NCBI GenBank assembly: GCA_037576195.1
Contig: CM075102.1
Coordinates: 19,712,745 to 19,776,744 of the forward strand
Source: Phytoseiulus persimilis
Taxonomy: Eukaryota; Arthropoda; Arachnida; Mesostigmata; Phytoseiidae
Reading direction: 5' to 3'
Length of the DNA stretch: 64,000 bases
Shown here one piece after another: positions 23,128-38,100 of the stretch. The notes beneath the pieces were generated by a model. The model was not told the DNA's origin. It worked only from the letters and a program-made list of their open reading frames with translations, and did not search any database. Both the position numbers and the translations under genes were made by a program. How positions within the stretch are numbered: the first letter of the stretch is position 1; every line of letters begins with the position of its first letter.

Positions 23128-26100
23128 GTGAGTTCGGATGAGTCGTAACTTGAAGGAAACTCGTGCGCAGTGATAAACGAGTACTGGGACATCGATTCGC
23201 TCCGACGATCGTTGAATTAAGATCTGTCGATGAGGGTGAGCGAAACGGGGAGCGATGGTCCGGGGGAGGTACATTCCGGGGACTGGACGGAATCAAGTTT
23301 CCTGAAGAATTCAAGACTTTGCGAGAACCCGAGAAGTCGGTTCTCCTATGTGATAACGGCCTGTGACCGTCGGAACAAAATGAACGGTCCAACTAGCTGA
23401 ACTAGATTCACAGCTCCTTTTGTTCGCTCAGCGCAGCCGCTTGAGAAGATGCTGCCGGCACCGAAACAATTCGGATTTCGCTCGGGATCCCGAAAGGCTT
23501 GTTTCCCTGCGGAATCCGCGCGGTGCGCTCAGGTGCTCCGCGGAAGTTAGATCACTTCGGAATTCTAGTTATTCCACCGGTTTTCATCTGATGACGCGCG
23601 GGCATTGCAGTGCTGCAAGCGCCAGTCCCTCGACCCCAGACTCAGGTCCGAAGGCCTTTTGCATTTCCGCCAAGAGGCGACATGAGGCGAATGTCTAACT
23701 TTTGAAATCGTGGGATTCCTTGTCGTGCCAGCCACGCAGCTCGATGCATCTGTCCGCGTCTTCTGTTCTCTGGGCAGCTCCCCCACTCGATGCAGACAAT
23801 GCGTTCAGGTTGTGTAGAGCCTCCGGCGTTGTCGAAGACTGCTGAACAGGTTGAACACACTCGGCTATCGTTCGACACAGCCCAGCTAGCAAGCAGGCTA
23901 GCCACCGATTCACCCAGCGGGCCGTAAAATACGATTCAAGATCATACGTATTGGTCGAGCGAATATCAACTGCAGCTCGACTGATGGGATCATGCTTTCC
24001 ACGCGCATTGAGATGATTTTCATGGTTCTGGCTTTTTCTGCAGACGCCCCCCACCATAAAAATCACCATAGCTTTCTCTCGTCGATGTACACTTGAGGAA
24101 AGTGGTTTGTATCCATGGAGTGTGGGGGAACCGAGTGGACGGCTCGAAAGAGAGCGCATATTCGAGTGGTATCTAGTGCGCTATATTGTGGATTTGAGGA
24201 GAGTCAGAATTCATCGGAATTCGACGGTGTTGAGTTACGGAGCTCTATTCTCCTCTTGTAAGTTTCCAACAAACACAAATAACATGATTCCCAGACTCGA
24301 ACTTCGAAGAAATGCTTTCTGACTTCGGGATCAGGCCGGCGGTGGAATCCATTATCTCAGTTGTTCTCCGACTTCACTCTTTCCCAAGCAAGTTCGGATT
24401 GATTGGCCAGGCGATGAATTCTCCCACGGAGCGATCGGTAGAGCGGAATGATCGATTCTTCCGATTTGAGAAGTAAGCGGGAAGGTAGGGGGTCGACCGG
24501 GCGGATCCTTCGCCGACGCAGCACCTCCACTGGTTTCTGGTGGGAGAGATTTCAGCGTTTCAAATGTGTTTGCAAAGGAAAGTCTGAATGGGAGGAATAC
24601 GATTCTCCAAGAAATAATAAACATATTTTTTTCGGCGTTCACTTAGCGTCCGAAGTTCAAACACCTTGAGTGGAAAATGAGGTTCTGGCCTCGGCCGCAG
24701 ACTGCCGCAGCAGTTGTCACATGCTAGCTTTGTGTGAGCTGCTCGCTCGGCCAGCCTCAACTTTCGGTGTGTTCGTTGGTTCGCTCGCTCCAAGCAGGCT
24801 CGTGCTCTTATGATCCTGATGATTGAGATGATGACTATGATGATGATTATTCGTGGCTTCAGAACTTCTGCTCGAGTGCTGATGTAACTGTGGCACTCAT
24901 TGTGCGACGGTGTCGTATGCTGTTGAACTGACTCGTTGACGCAGAAAGTTGGGGTTCAGGCAAGAAAATCTTGGGTCGCCCCGAGGCGCTGCTTGATTCA
25001 TTTACTTCTCGGTTCCCGTTCTGTTGTTGCTGATCATGGCGACGTCTGCGAAACCGCCGTGGAGCTGAAAACCCAGTCGCCTGAAAGAAGGAATTGACAT
25101 TTCAACCTCAGCGCCAATCTTAGTATCCCGTTCTTCTTCGGTCAAAATTTTCGAAGTTGCTGCCTCCACGGTTGCACTACACGACATCGGCAGCAGCGGA
25201 AGACTTTCCTCCTTGTTCCTCCGTCGGAACCTTCCCTGTGTTCGACAGATTCGATCAAAGAGAAATGGAGTCCTCAGCAAGAACCAAATTATTCTGTTTC
25301 TCTTCTGTCGTAATCAAACGAACGTCTCGACTCGATGTCAGACTCGATGAAGTGGGAATACTCTCTTCCGGGGGGCTTTCATTGAGCACACCTCCACTGC
25401 AGCTCTGCTGGCACTGCGAAGCGTCTTAGTGCAACCGAACGATCATTGTATCGGTAACTATAGAGGCGTCGTCGGGAGATCCAGAACATACGCGTTCAAA
25501 TCGTCCTTTTTTCTCCATTCTTACTGTTCTCGGATTCGAACAGTCGAGTGTTCCGTCTCTGAACCATTGTTACAAGAGTGTAGCGCTGAAGTTGCGTCTC
25601 TTTCAATTTCCCGTTTCGGGAAGAAGAGCGATTGATTCGAATGCGAAAATCGGAAAGAAGAACTCTGTGACCGACGTTTCGTGACTCACAGCTCAGCTAT
25701 GCATTCATCAATTTCTCACCGGAGCACCTCGAGAAGACTGGTTCGTGGGCCAGGTATCGAAGGGATATATTTCTGTCCTCATCTGCTCTTTTTCTTGTCG
25801 ATGGCGCGCTGCGGAAAACCCGTTGGCAAACTGCCGAAGTCCGAAAGCTGTTTGAAAGTGGCGGCTGTGATGAGCTCAGCGTTTGTTGACGAGTTGTACG
25901 CTTTCGTAATGTTTTCGGGGACCACCTTGCGACCAGTCTGTCAAGATCAAGCGATTAACGAGAATCCAGCCACCTTGTGGCAACTTCCAGGGAGGACTCT
26001 GAAAGGACCCCTCGCGGGATTCGAAGTGGGACCTCGTATAGTGATCGTCCTGCGCAGCATAGCGCATCGTCTGGTATAGTACCCAAGGGATTTCCGCATG

Positions 26101-29100
26101 AACGACGCGACGCTCATACAATGGGGCGTGACCGCGATATGCTCGTGAGGGCCCAGAGGGCGCTTTCGATCGATTAGATGATCAGTCGCACCGTGTTGCG
26201 CGCGACGACTACACTCGCGGAATACATGAGATCGAACTCTGGAGAGTCCGGCCTGGAGCTCGGAATGTCGTCGTTCGGGATTCGCGTAGCGTTCCCTGGA
26301 ATGGACAACGTGATGAGAACCTCGAGCCCGCACTGAATATCGAAGAGCATATTCGTCAGGGGGAACAAAAGCAAACGGGAATAGGGATATGAGTTGAGAC
26401 ATGGAGGAAATTTCATTCCTGATCAACGGGCGAATTGGGTCTTCCGAATTGAGGGCAGGTTCGAGCTATCGACTTCCCGGAGATAATCAGCTGGATTCCC
26501 CACCATCAATCCCAGCTCGCGTTCACTGGCTCCAGCAGAGCCCTTGCTCGGATCCGTGAAATGATTTTCGGACGGTGGACCTTTGGAAATTGTGGATATG
26601 TTTGCCCCGTGAGCATCTCTCTTGCCAATCACAATTCTCAGCTGTCAAGCCAACCGAGCCGTTCGCTGACTACTTGTAGAGAGTCTCGGCTTTCTGGATG
26701 TGAGCGTGACCAATCTTCCATTGGTTGCGGTCGAGGGCGTGCCGGCGGCGTGTTATTTTTTGTGCGAATCTAAGGGCGACGTACTGCCTGCGGAGCCTCC
26801 TCATGGGCTGTTGACATGCTCTGATACTTGCTGCAGCATATTTATACACAAACACTCCACAGCTTTCCCGTTTCGTTGTTTCCCCTCCGCCGGAGGAGAA
26901 GATACGCGGACGAACTTTATCCTCACTGATCACGCCGCGGAAAGCTCAGAGGTGGCTCCGGAGGCCGCGCTCGAACCGGGAACTTTGTTGTGAACGCTCT
27001 GCAGGAACTCCGAGTTCGAAGTGAGTCCGCACGGGAGCCGTGTGGGGAAAAGGCGGGGGAACAACTTGAAGATTCAGTTCGGCGAGAATCTTCGCAGCAC
27101 GATTTCTGTCAAGATGAGGGCAGCCAAAGCAGACCGACGTCAGCAATCGACCCCAATCGTCACGGCGTGGTTTACCAACGACACCTTTCAACGGCTCGGT
27201 TCCTCTGTTCCCACGGACATGATCGGGCTGCCTCCATGCAATTCCCTAGAACCGTTTTGCCTCCCGGACGACTCCGATCGTGTAGCCCGTTACGCAGACC
27301 AAGGTAGTGAGACATTCCGTCCGGCTGACCAAACGGAATCCAGAAACAGTCATCAATCGATAACGTCTCGGTCCTCATACAAAGAGTCGATTGTCTGAAG
27401 ACGAGTCTTCACGAAGACAAGCCGCCAACAGAAGATCCGAGAAACCCAGATCCGTCTTCTACAAACTCTTGATTGCAGCAACGCGACAAACTTGACGGAC
27501 AATCGAGGGGCTGGATAGAGTTGAATCAAAGCTGTCCGGATACCGTTCGGGATGCGAACGATACTCTGGTCGGTCTCGCTCGCTCGCGTGTCAATTACCT
27601 CGGCTCTTCAAGGAACACCGACGTCTGTGACGAGCGGGCTGCTCAGGGAGTGCGAGAGCGTGCGTCCGGACGGGTTCTCGGGAGTTGTCGCTTGCTTCGG
27701 ACGTTCTTCTCCAAAAGGCGAACGCCGGACACTCATCACGGCGGTCCGTTGCCGGCTCACGCCCGTATATCACCTCCCACGTGGTCGCAGCCATCGCGAA
27801 TGGATTAATGATATGAGGATCGACGAGCATTTCTCTCGTTACAACACAGCCGACCTTCCGCGCAAGCAGCTCCGGCGCGGGCGCATATCCAGCGTTCCAT
27901 GCGTAAACAGTCTTCCATCCCGATGAATTTCCCTCTCCCTCGAAAGCATATGTGCATAAGCTGTGCATCAGAGGCTCCTCTGTTTCGAGAGCCGCATGTG
28001 CGTTAGTTTCACGAGGTACAGAGTGGATGTTCGGGAGATGCTGCCATATGCTTCAACAATGGGAGCGAAGCGACCACTGTGAATGGCGCTGGAAACGAGA
28101 CGATTTCGGCGGCGGCCGGTGTCGTCGTTTTTATTTATCTCGTCAACGTTTATTCAGCGGTCGTATCCGCCGCCGCGGGAAGCCTCCTCGGCGCCGGATT
28201 CCGAGATCTGGTCAAGTTTCGCGGCTCATTTGACTCGGGGCCAGAACTTGAAACGAGCTTCTCCATTTTCTGGCTGTAGGGTGTTCTGGTGTAGGGGACG
28301 GGATGCGAAACGAAATTCTGGATCAGAAGCATTTTCCTCTGGCGGCAGTGGTGACATCTTCTTCAGCTGTGACTCCCGCCACTTGCCCGGCGAAGTTCAG
28401 GAAGAGGAGGGAAAAGTCGACTCGTTGGCTCAAGACATCGCACGGCGTTGAACTTGCTCAGACGTTAGGCAAACTACTGTCGAGGAGCCGCCGCGATAGG
28501 GGCCGATTTCAAACCTGAATGATCGCTAGCGGTGCAGCCGATGGGTTCGCGTCGATCAATCCTCATTAATTTGCCTCGATGGTCCTGCCGCTGGAGGCGA
28601 TTCGTTCGGACCCAGCTCTTGGATCTGCAGAGAAGTTCCTCCGCGCCACAGCAGAGTCCGCAGATCCGTCATCGAACAAGCGGGTCCTGACGACGGCGAC
28701 GCAAAACCCACAGAATCGCTCTGCCCGGCGGCACCGTAGTTCACGGAACCGCTCGGGGTGAATTGACGACCTTTTAGAAAACTTCGTTCTCGTCTGGTCT
28801 CAGGGCGAAGGACGCAAGTTCGCAAGGATTTGTTGTTCATTCGTACTACATCGGGCATGCTAATGGATTTCACACTACGTGGCAGCATCTCTGTCATTGA
28901 ATCCCTGCATTGGCAGACCACGGAACAGTCTGCGGAACGTTGCTTCGGCAGCAGCGAGCAGACAGAGGCGGCCGAAGTCGAGTCATCGGAATTTTCAAGA
29001 ATCTGTCGAGAGTTATGCGTTCGACCGTTCGGAGAAATCCGGGAACGGTGTTCTGTTATCATCCCACAACGAATTCGAAACAGTCGAACGTTATCGCTAT

Positions 29101-32100
29101 CCGAGAACACGATTCGCTGAATCACCGATCAACAAACTCTCGAAGCTGATCGCCCTTTGTGCATTCGAGCTTCGGGTGCTGAGTCGTGAGCTGAATGCGA
29201 CGGATGAATATACTTCGGGAGGACTCTTTTAGACCTGCTTCCTCGATCTGGCTTCTTCGAAGGATCAAGGTGTCGGGCATGAATTCTGTTCCGTTGCGAT
29301 ACTTTCTCGGGCGATTATTTCATCCCGTCAATTCGTGGCGTTCTTCCACTTCCATTCAGATCCCACTCGATGCTTGAGAGGTGACTCGTTGGCGGAGAAG
29401 CTCAGCCCGTTCCGAAGGTGTGAAGAAGCTCTTCGAAGGAGCGCCTGGGACTTTCTTTGAGAAATATCTCACACCATCGGCTCGCTTCAGCAAAGAATGC
29501 ACGCGAGTGAGAAAATGCTCGCGATTGCTTTTGTTCGGGCCGTCTGATAGGACTGTGAGCCTTCGTCACGATTCAACTTTGACCCGACTCCGTTTCGTTT
29601 CTTGTATTTCCGAATGCAAAACTCAGATGAGTCCGTGGAAAATTAGCCAACGTCATATCGAGGTGGTGTGCAGAGTTTCCAAAGAAAGCCGTCGCGAAAA
29701 ACCCATGAAAAAATGGAAATGGGATGAGTGTCCATTACAATTATGACGAAAGGTTGGAAGGTACGTTGTTTGTGCGAGCCGAAAGCAGCGAAGCCTCTTT
29801 TGAAGGTCTACTCCTCGTGAGTATTCCTGTGTTTACACTCTTATTTGGTCCTGAGCTAGTAGAAGAGGGAAGCAGACTTCTTACTGGGCCGTTCGGAGTA
29901 AACACGTTTAGCAGGCAGCAGCCTTCGTCGATCCTTTGCTTCTCGATGTCGGCTTGGACCCCGGGCGCGAGCAATGTTTTTGGAGATTATTTATTGGAGA
30001 TCTCTACGCCTCGTCTCGGCAGCAGCTACTCCATATATGCAGCAGCGAACGACGAACCTTTGATTATATTAATTGTGCCGTTTGTGTATAGCCGAGCGGA
30101 TCAGTCCGCAATCTGCCAGCCGAAAACCAAAGCCGACTAGGAACAGAGCTTTGTTGATGAGAGATGATTTTATTGGCGAGCGGCGATCTAGACTGCCGGT
30201 ACCAGATGGTCCGGCTGTAGAGCCGGAGCTGGAAAAAAACTGGTCGACTCCCTCCTACCCAACCCGATTCAGAATTTCGGCGGGCGGCTTCACCTGGGTG
30301 GATTCGATCGCCAAATTCTTTGGGAACGGGTTCCGATTCCCTCCACTAACGAAACTCACTCGGAGACGGAGGAGCTGCTGTCCTAACCGCGAGGTCGAAC
30401 GCCATCGCAGGACCAGAAACCGAGACGATGGTGTTTCCACAACGGGCAAAGTACTCCGGTGCTTTCGCAGATGCCGATGCGTGTTCTGTTTTCCTTCTGT
30501 TCGTTTACAAATATCCTCAGAAACGGTACATGTCGTTCGGCTTTCAGATGTTCGGTGGGTTTCACTGACACAAAACTCCGCGCCCCCTTCGTCCCCGGCC
30601 CGGAGCCCAAGCTCGGAGCTGAATAGGTTTTGAAGTGGTACTTCTGATTTTGCTTGGGGTCGTTCGTTCTTTGGCCGTAGCATCAGCACTGGCACAACCG
30701 GCGACAGGAGAGGAAAAGGTCAAGTTGTGCGTGTTTTTATGCGTTTCCGAACGAATTGTTACGTGTTCGGAAAGGGAGAACCGTTGGGAGGAGATCCCAC
30801 GCTTTGAAAGTTTTTTCTCCCTCATCGTCGCCATGAATAGAGATCCGATCCCACCGTTATACTGAGGGCTGATCGCTGACCACCAACAGAGCTTGCCCGA
30901 AGACACTCCATACAGCAAGAATATAACCCCGGAAATAGATTCCTTCATCGGTCTCCGAGGTGCTTCATTTCATTTTTGAGCACACCCAAACAATCCCGTG
31001 CCAGTGCCAATTCTGGCCACGATCCGTGTGGTCAATGGTTTGGTTCTGAATCCATTCGCTCGATTCGGTCGAAAGCACCAGATCGGAGAACCCGCGGTTC
31101 ATCGAAGGCGGGCATCCCTTTGAGTCGCATCCGCCGTACCGTGGTATCATAGCGTTGTGTGGGGAACGGAACTGTTGTGAGGTTTCACTTTCGATCTTCG
31201 ATGTCGGAAATGGTTGAATGAATCACGTCAGTTCCGAACACACGATCGAAGATACACCGTCCGCGTCTTGTGGCTGCGGATCACACGACTTGAGCAGTGA
31301 ACTTTGTGGCGGAGCTGCTCTGCGGTTTGTTTTGTTTTGACTTGTGCGTCTTCTTGCGCACGAGCCGTTCCCTCCCCTGCAACGACGAGGCATTTTCCAG
31401 GAGGAAATATTCGCGCTGTGACCACACCCGATGATATTCGAGTCCGGTGGTCGTTCCCCTGAGTTCAGCTGGCCCGCTGTCTTATTGTCGTTTCCAGATT
31501 TCGGAGGCGGTCTCCACTAGGAGATGCTCGTTGTGGATTTCACCCGCGTTGTTGGAGCTGTTGTTGCGCTTGTTGGCAGACAGTGCCAGAAGAGCGCGGC
31601 CATGCATAGCAAGCAACTGAAGGCCCCATGCGCGCGCGGGGTGTGGTGTCTGGTCGTTGTGGCACATATGGATGCGCACAACTCGGTTACCTCTGTCGTT
31701 TCGTAAGGCAGGCTGGCGTTGATCATGTGTCAACGAAAATTCATGGGAGCGCTGTATGGCGCTACTCCGGCGCGCTGGTAAAGACCCGTCGAGCGGCTCG
31801 CAGACGAGACCTTCTTCGAGCCCGCTCCGCTCGAGTTTCTTGAGATGCGACACCGTGTCAGCGGGGGCGCACTCACGTTCTGGAACTCGGCCTCCTGGCG
31901 GCGGGATTTGCGAAGAAGCGTGGCGGTGAACTTGCGTGCGCTCTTCGTCTGTTCCGATAATGAGGATCTTGTCCAAGATTCGAGCTCCGTCTTCTTCCTC
32001 GAGGTCGGAAGGCCGCTCCGAAACACTGTTTGGGCGACAGGGAACTATGACGAACACGTGACAGGTCGTTTACTCCCCGGACCACTATCGAGTCACTTTA

Positions 32101-35100
32101 TAAATAGAAAATGTTAGGTCTGACAATCACCAAAGGGCCTCCACCAGGGCTAAGGAGCGTGTCGAATACCCGACAGCCCGGGTGGTCCACGTCAGGGTTT
32201 GCTCAACGGAATCCACGTCTACGTGAAGTAACTTCACTAGAAATATTTAACATGAGGAGAGAATCGGATTCTGGCATACTGAGAACCGTACGGTGTCCGG
32301 CAACGGTTCGAAGAGAAAAACTCTCGACAGCGTTTCTTCGGGAACCTCTATCATCGGCGGATCATAATAATCGCACTGTTGAAACTGTTCCGGTCGCTCA
32401 TAGTGTTTGATCGCTACTTCCCCATTCGAAGAGATCTTCGCCCTCGTGAATTCTTCGCAGCCGGCCTCATTGTTCGTCCGAATTAGAAAATAGAATATCC
32501 GAAAGTGCTCCGTGGGGAATCGTTCTCATTGAAACCTTCCCGTGAGAACTGAAAAGTTTCTCTTAGTGTCGACTCTCTGACTAGTGCTGTTGCAACATCT
32601 GCTCGGAATCGGGGGTCGAGTTAAACTTGCTTGATTTTTATCGTGAGCATCCACGTTTTTGCCGAAGGACGAATGTGAGAGATGCGTGAGGCGAAATGAA
32701 TAGGATTCGAATTCAGACAATGTGTCCGACTGTATTTTGTCCCGCCGCTCTGTCAGCCAGACTTCTGGTCGCTCATCGCGATTTTGAAAATGCGCGCTCC
32801 CGTTGGTTTAATGACTGGCTTGAGGCTCGAATTCAGCTCTTTTCATACCGCTGGTCTGTGACGCCAGGCTCGGCGGTGAGGGGCCCTCGGTACCCCGCGT
32901 TGGCACCTCAACATTAACTTGTTAGAAGACGAAATGAGGGGGAAAACTTCTTACGACATTTGTCTCCCAGCAGCAATCTTCTTGTCTCGGTGGACCGAGG
33001 TGTGAAATATTGGAGGAAACTCCAGATATTTATTGCTGCTAATACACCAATAAATTGCTGTAATGATCATTTGGTGCTCTTGTTGAAAACTCTTCACAGA
33101 AGGTATTCTAGCGCTGTTAAGAATTGTGAAGATTAACATTATTCCTGCTGGGACTCTGTTGGTTTGAATTTTCGCTGATAGGGAACGTTCTGTGGAATGA
33201 GCCGAGCGCGTGGTTGTCAAGTTGTCCTGCCGGTTTGACTTCAATTCCGTTTCAAGGCTTCAGCACGCAGCCCAAAGACAGAGACGTTTTCGCTTGCTTA
33301 ATTTTGAAGGAGACCTGGGAAGGAAAATGCCATGGGACAGTCAAGCAAGAAAAATATAAATGCTCACTCGGCTCATATATGCGTTTCGTAAGAAGCTCCG
33401 CGAGCAGGCAAGTTCGATCATCATGCTCAAGACGGCGTACCCTGGCGTGGACTTGGTTACGTCTGACAACTGTGACTGCAGCAGCGCCTTGGATCATTGT
33501 TCTTGAACGTCGGACATATGTTGCTGCTGTTGGAAATCTAGAAACTCTCGTTGCATGAACAGTCATAGATGTCGACGAAGCTCGTTGACAGCTACTCCCA
33601 GAAGGATACGTTTTCACTATTCCGATTATCTCCGTCAGACCATTGTTTGCCTTGCCTGTCGTTTCTACTTGGGCCTTGATTGACGATACGAAAATTTCTC
33701 CTCGATCGGATCGGCTGGGGGTTCCAGGGATGAGGCCGCTGGTCGATTATCTTCTTATCAGGATATCGGGAGAACTCGTTTCGCGACTGGATCGAGGTGG
33801 GTTTTGTCATCCAATGTCGCGTGAGAGTCAGTTCTCGAGAACCACTCAAAGTCCGAGTCAAGCGTTGTTTTCGCTCTGGTCTGCCGCTATCGAACGCTCA
33901 AAACCGGACTGGCAGCGAAGCTCGTTGTTCTGTGAAGCGGGAGGAATCAATTGTCTTCGAGGTCTTCAAGAGTTTTCGTTTGTTTGAGGGTTCTCAACTG
34001 CTTCCTTCGGAGAGTTCCCGGGAATCCGTGAGTTCAGGGAGTGGTCACGGTTACCGATCGCGCGTACTTGCTGAACCGCTGATTGGGTGACTCGATGGTT
34101 CAACGGCGAAGCGCGCGTGTCGTCGCCGACGAGCTCTCGGTCTTCTGTTTCTTCTTCATCGTCTTTTCATCAGACGTCATCTTCAGACGACAAGGTCTAC
34201 TTGACGGAGTTCTCCAGCATTTTACGCTTCGTGCGAGAGTCTTCTCCCTTGTTTTGTGTCGCGAGAGCGTCCACTGCGAAGCTGGGCAGCTTGGTTAGGC
34301 CCGAGGGCGCAAAAGGCCGGCACAAGAGTCTATGCGCGGTCCGAAATTTGCTGGTCCACTGCCTGTGTGTTCTCTAACCCGATTCTCCTCGAATGCGATC
34401 ATTCCTTTCCCTGAACTCGCTCCCTCAAGCACACCTTAAGTTTCTGTTCCGAGGTCTTCGGTGTGCACAGGGTCAGGCGCACGCGGAGTGAGCTCCGAAA
34501 CACCGCTCCAACAGGCCTTGTCCTTGTCGAAAGCGTTCCGGAGAAATTTGATACTTGTTCGGCAACGTGATCGCGCGCGAAATTCCATATTTCACTGAGC
34601 TTGCGCAAGCTCGAGGATATGAGGTCAGCTCAAGACTCATCCAAACAAAGATCTCTATTGACTGTGACCGCGGCGTGACTTTGTCATAACGGGAAAGGCG
34701 GCTTCTGACGATGATTCCAACCGTCGGCGTCCATTGTCGGCGGGATGTGTGAACTGGATCTACGTTTTTCTGCCTCGTTCTTCCCGTCTTTCCGTGCTGG
34801 CGAAATAGTGGAGCACTTAAAAGCCGGACGGCGGATTTTCGGGCTCATATTTTGTCCGCTGAGGTTTCCGGTGTTTGGGACGATGGGAAAACAATGCGGC
34901 GAGTTTGCCACTGGAACCGAACAACACCGTTACGCGTTCCTCTGTTTTCCTCCGCCGCTTTTCGCTTAGTTTTTCCGATATCCCGTCGCTGACTGCAAAA
35001 CAGAACTGCGCGGAGATGATGGACTCCGGAATCTTGAATAGCGACCGGTGTGAACACACTCCGAATCCATTTTTTGCTCCGATATCGCTGTTCTCGTCGT

Positions 35101-38100
35101 TCATTTTTGTCTTCGAGCCCCGCACGAGATGAAAACTGGGATTACTCGGCTCATCTAGTTCGTCTCCGCGAGGACAAAATACTTTTTGTGTTTTAATAAC
35201 TCTCGGAACCTATTGGAAGGACTCAACTAAATGGGATTGCGAGGAGGAGAGAGAGGGTCGAGAACTCCAAGGTGAGGATTCGAACTCTTGAATCTCAATT
35301 GGTAGCTACGAAGGTTCGGCTACTGGGCGTGGGGTGCGCCACGTAACGGAGTTGAGATCGTGGATGTCGTTCGCTGGTAATATACGTCAGATGGAGGTAC
35401 AAAAGTCATTTGGAAAATGACTCCGTAAATTGCCAACTGATTTGTCCGGACATCCGATGTCGTCTTCGACGAGTCGATCATCGAAAGCCAGGTGACTTCT
35501 GCCGGTCTACCTGCTTTCTCGATCGTTGGCTGAGGGCATTTGTTACGCGGCAATCGGTTCGTGTTCTCCATTAAGATCTTGGATACGTTCCCGAACATCT
35601 TCATCAATAACCCGGCTGTGACCGATAGGATACAACGTCACGCTATGTTACGACAATCCAGATTCCATCGTCGGTCCCGAAACCTGTCAAATTTGTCCGA
35701 AGTTTGTGGATACTTGACAGTACACGGGGTACCGTACCCCTCGAAACCCTTGAGATCCTCGTGAATCTTCAGAGGAACCCAACTCGCGACCCACTGCTTC
35801 ATGGGGACTGATCGCAACGTACATTGTCAATCCCCTGTAGTCAAACAACCTGCGACTCCTTCGATTCTCCTTCTCATAGCTCTTGAGTACGCTCCATGGT
35901 TTCGATTGACGCGAGCCTCAAGGCGGTACAGGATCGCGAATTTCGAAGCAGCACTCCAGAAAGCTCATTTAACAAATCCACCGCGGATAAATCCCGCGAG
36001 ATGCGCATGACGACCCACTCGCAGTGAGCCGCACCAACCTTAACGTGTTGTGAGCCCAAGATAGGGGTTAGAGGGAACTTCAATTCGGATCCCGATTCGG
36101 TCGTAACAGGTGCGCCAGCCGTCGGGCCGTTCGGGGAGCGGGCTCCTCATACATGTTTGAAATTCAGATTACGGTCCAAGCATCGGTGTAGCGCCTCTCC
36201 GTTAAGTCCACTGTCAACCAAAAGGCAGGTGTGTTTAAAGATCTGCCGCAGTTCTGCTCACGTGGGCTTCGCTTGAGCCCAGCGTCGTCGGAATACGGCT
36301 GGGTTCCTTCTCCTCAAAAAAAGCTGGTACGCATTGGTTTGACCATTTATAGTACGGCACGATTCTTGCGATCATTCCAAAGTTCGGAGCCCTGTCGATC
36401 TCGTGACTGCCACTTGCAAATTCCCGCGAACAGGTGAAGGAATATTATGCTCGGTTTTTCTCTCCCTTCATGCGGCGATGTTTGGTTACGGAGTTGGCTC
36501 AATCATTTCGGTGTTTCTCCGTCGTTTACGTTGCGATCCTCGGCGCCTCGGAGTTTGACTGCGTCCGATTGCTTTGCATGAGTCATTCCATGCATGGGGC
36601 ACCGTTGGCAGATGACTCATCTCAAAAACCAGATCCCAGAGAGGAACCATACAGAAAAGAAACCTCACACAGACTCTGATCGGTTGTCCTGATCTAGTCG
36701 ATCCTGAATTCTGGCAAGGCTTCGAAACTGAGATGGAGAACAAGCTCTGTCCTCGAGCGAGTTGGATGTGTGTTCGCGGTTGTTGGTCGCGACGCTCGAA
36801 AAATCCTCTAGCTCGACAGATGAAGTGAATGAGACGAACGATAGAAGAAGAAGCAACCATCAAAGCTTATCTCGCGCTGACCGTTCGATGGGTTTTGAGG
36901 CCCAGCCGAACGAAAGAGAAGTGCCCCGAGATCTTCCATTGTTTTGTCCGTTATAAGAATTACCATGATTATTTTTTTCTTCGTCGTGAGCTCGGGAATT
37001 ACATTGCTCATGTATCAAGCCCTCTTCGAAGCTCTGTCAATATCACAATGGCTAATTCTGATTTACTCTCACAGCGCTGAGCGAAACCGGATGGGTCCGC
37101 TTTTGGACCTATCGACATATTATGATTTATGTTCTATTTCCGAGTGCTGTAGCCTCTCTTCTTTCCGATTCGCCCCACTCTGCCCACGTGACGCGTGAAT
37201 TTCGATAGGTTTTTGAGGCTAGACGTTCTTGGCGAGGGAAACCGCAGTGAGTTATGGGTTTCCTCCCGAGATCTCGGGGCAGACGTTATCCGTTAGCAGT
37301 TCGAGCGCGGCTCGTCTACAGCCCGCTTGTATTTCGCGATTCTATTCGCTGAGATTTGTCGAGTTCGAGTGTGGATCTGTTACTGCTCCATAAGTATCTG
37401 ACAAGCTGCGGAATGTGAACGAATGTTTTTCATCGACAGGCTCCATGAGCCGTGTGCCTTGTTCTGTTTTGAAATTCACTCGAGGCTTGAAACAGAAACT
37501 CTACATTGCCCTCCCTTCTGTTTTCCCTCTGGCAGTGTCGCTGTGATAGAGATCCTCTCAGGAATGTTAACATGCTCTGTATCATGTGTAGATTGAACCT
37601 TGTTCGGAGACATTCTCTCCCCGGGCAGTTGAGAACATCGTCGGTAGAGCATGAATTGCCCCCGGCGAGATCATCATCAACCAATATTGCCAGTAGGGAA
37701 CAACATATCGAGGGCCAATATATCCAGCGCTGAGTTCCCACGGTGTTTCGACGATGACGGCGATGTTCATCCCACGTAGGACCACTCCAGTTATTCACAA
37801 CATCATTCTGACTCTTTCATATATATTCGGCACCAGGTCGAGGCAACAAAGCTTCGAGCGGAGAGATTATTATCAGAGTTTCATGGCTTGAGGAAAAGGA
37901 AACATATCCGCGGGAATCCAAACAAAAGTCGATTTGTGGCTCTGTGCGACGCGAGAATTTCCGAGCTTCAGATCAGAAACCCTTGCTTCGGGTCCGAGGC
38001 AAAATTTACGCGCAATTGTGGCTCTCGATCGCTTCGACATGGCACACATTTCACAGACATAGTCCGTCGCGTTTTGTCGGCTGATATATGTCGCCGTTTC

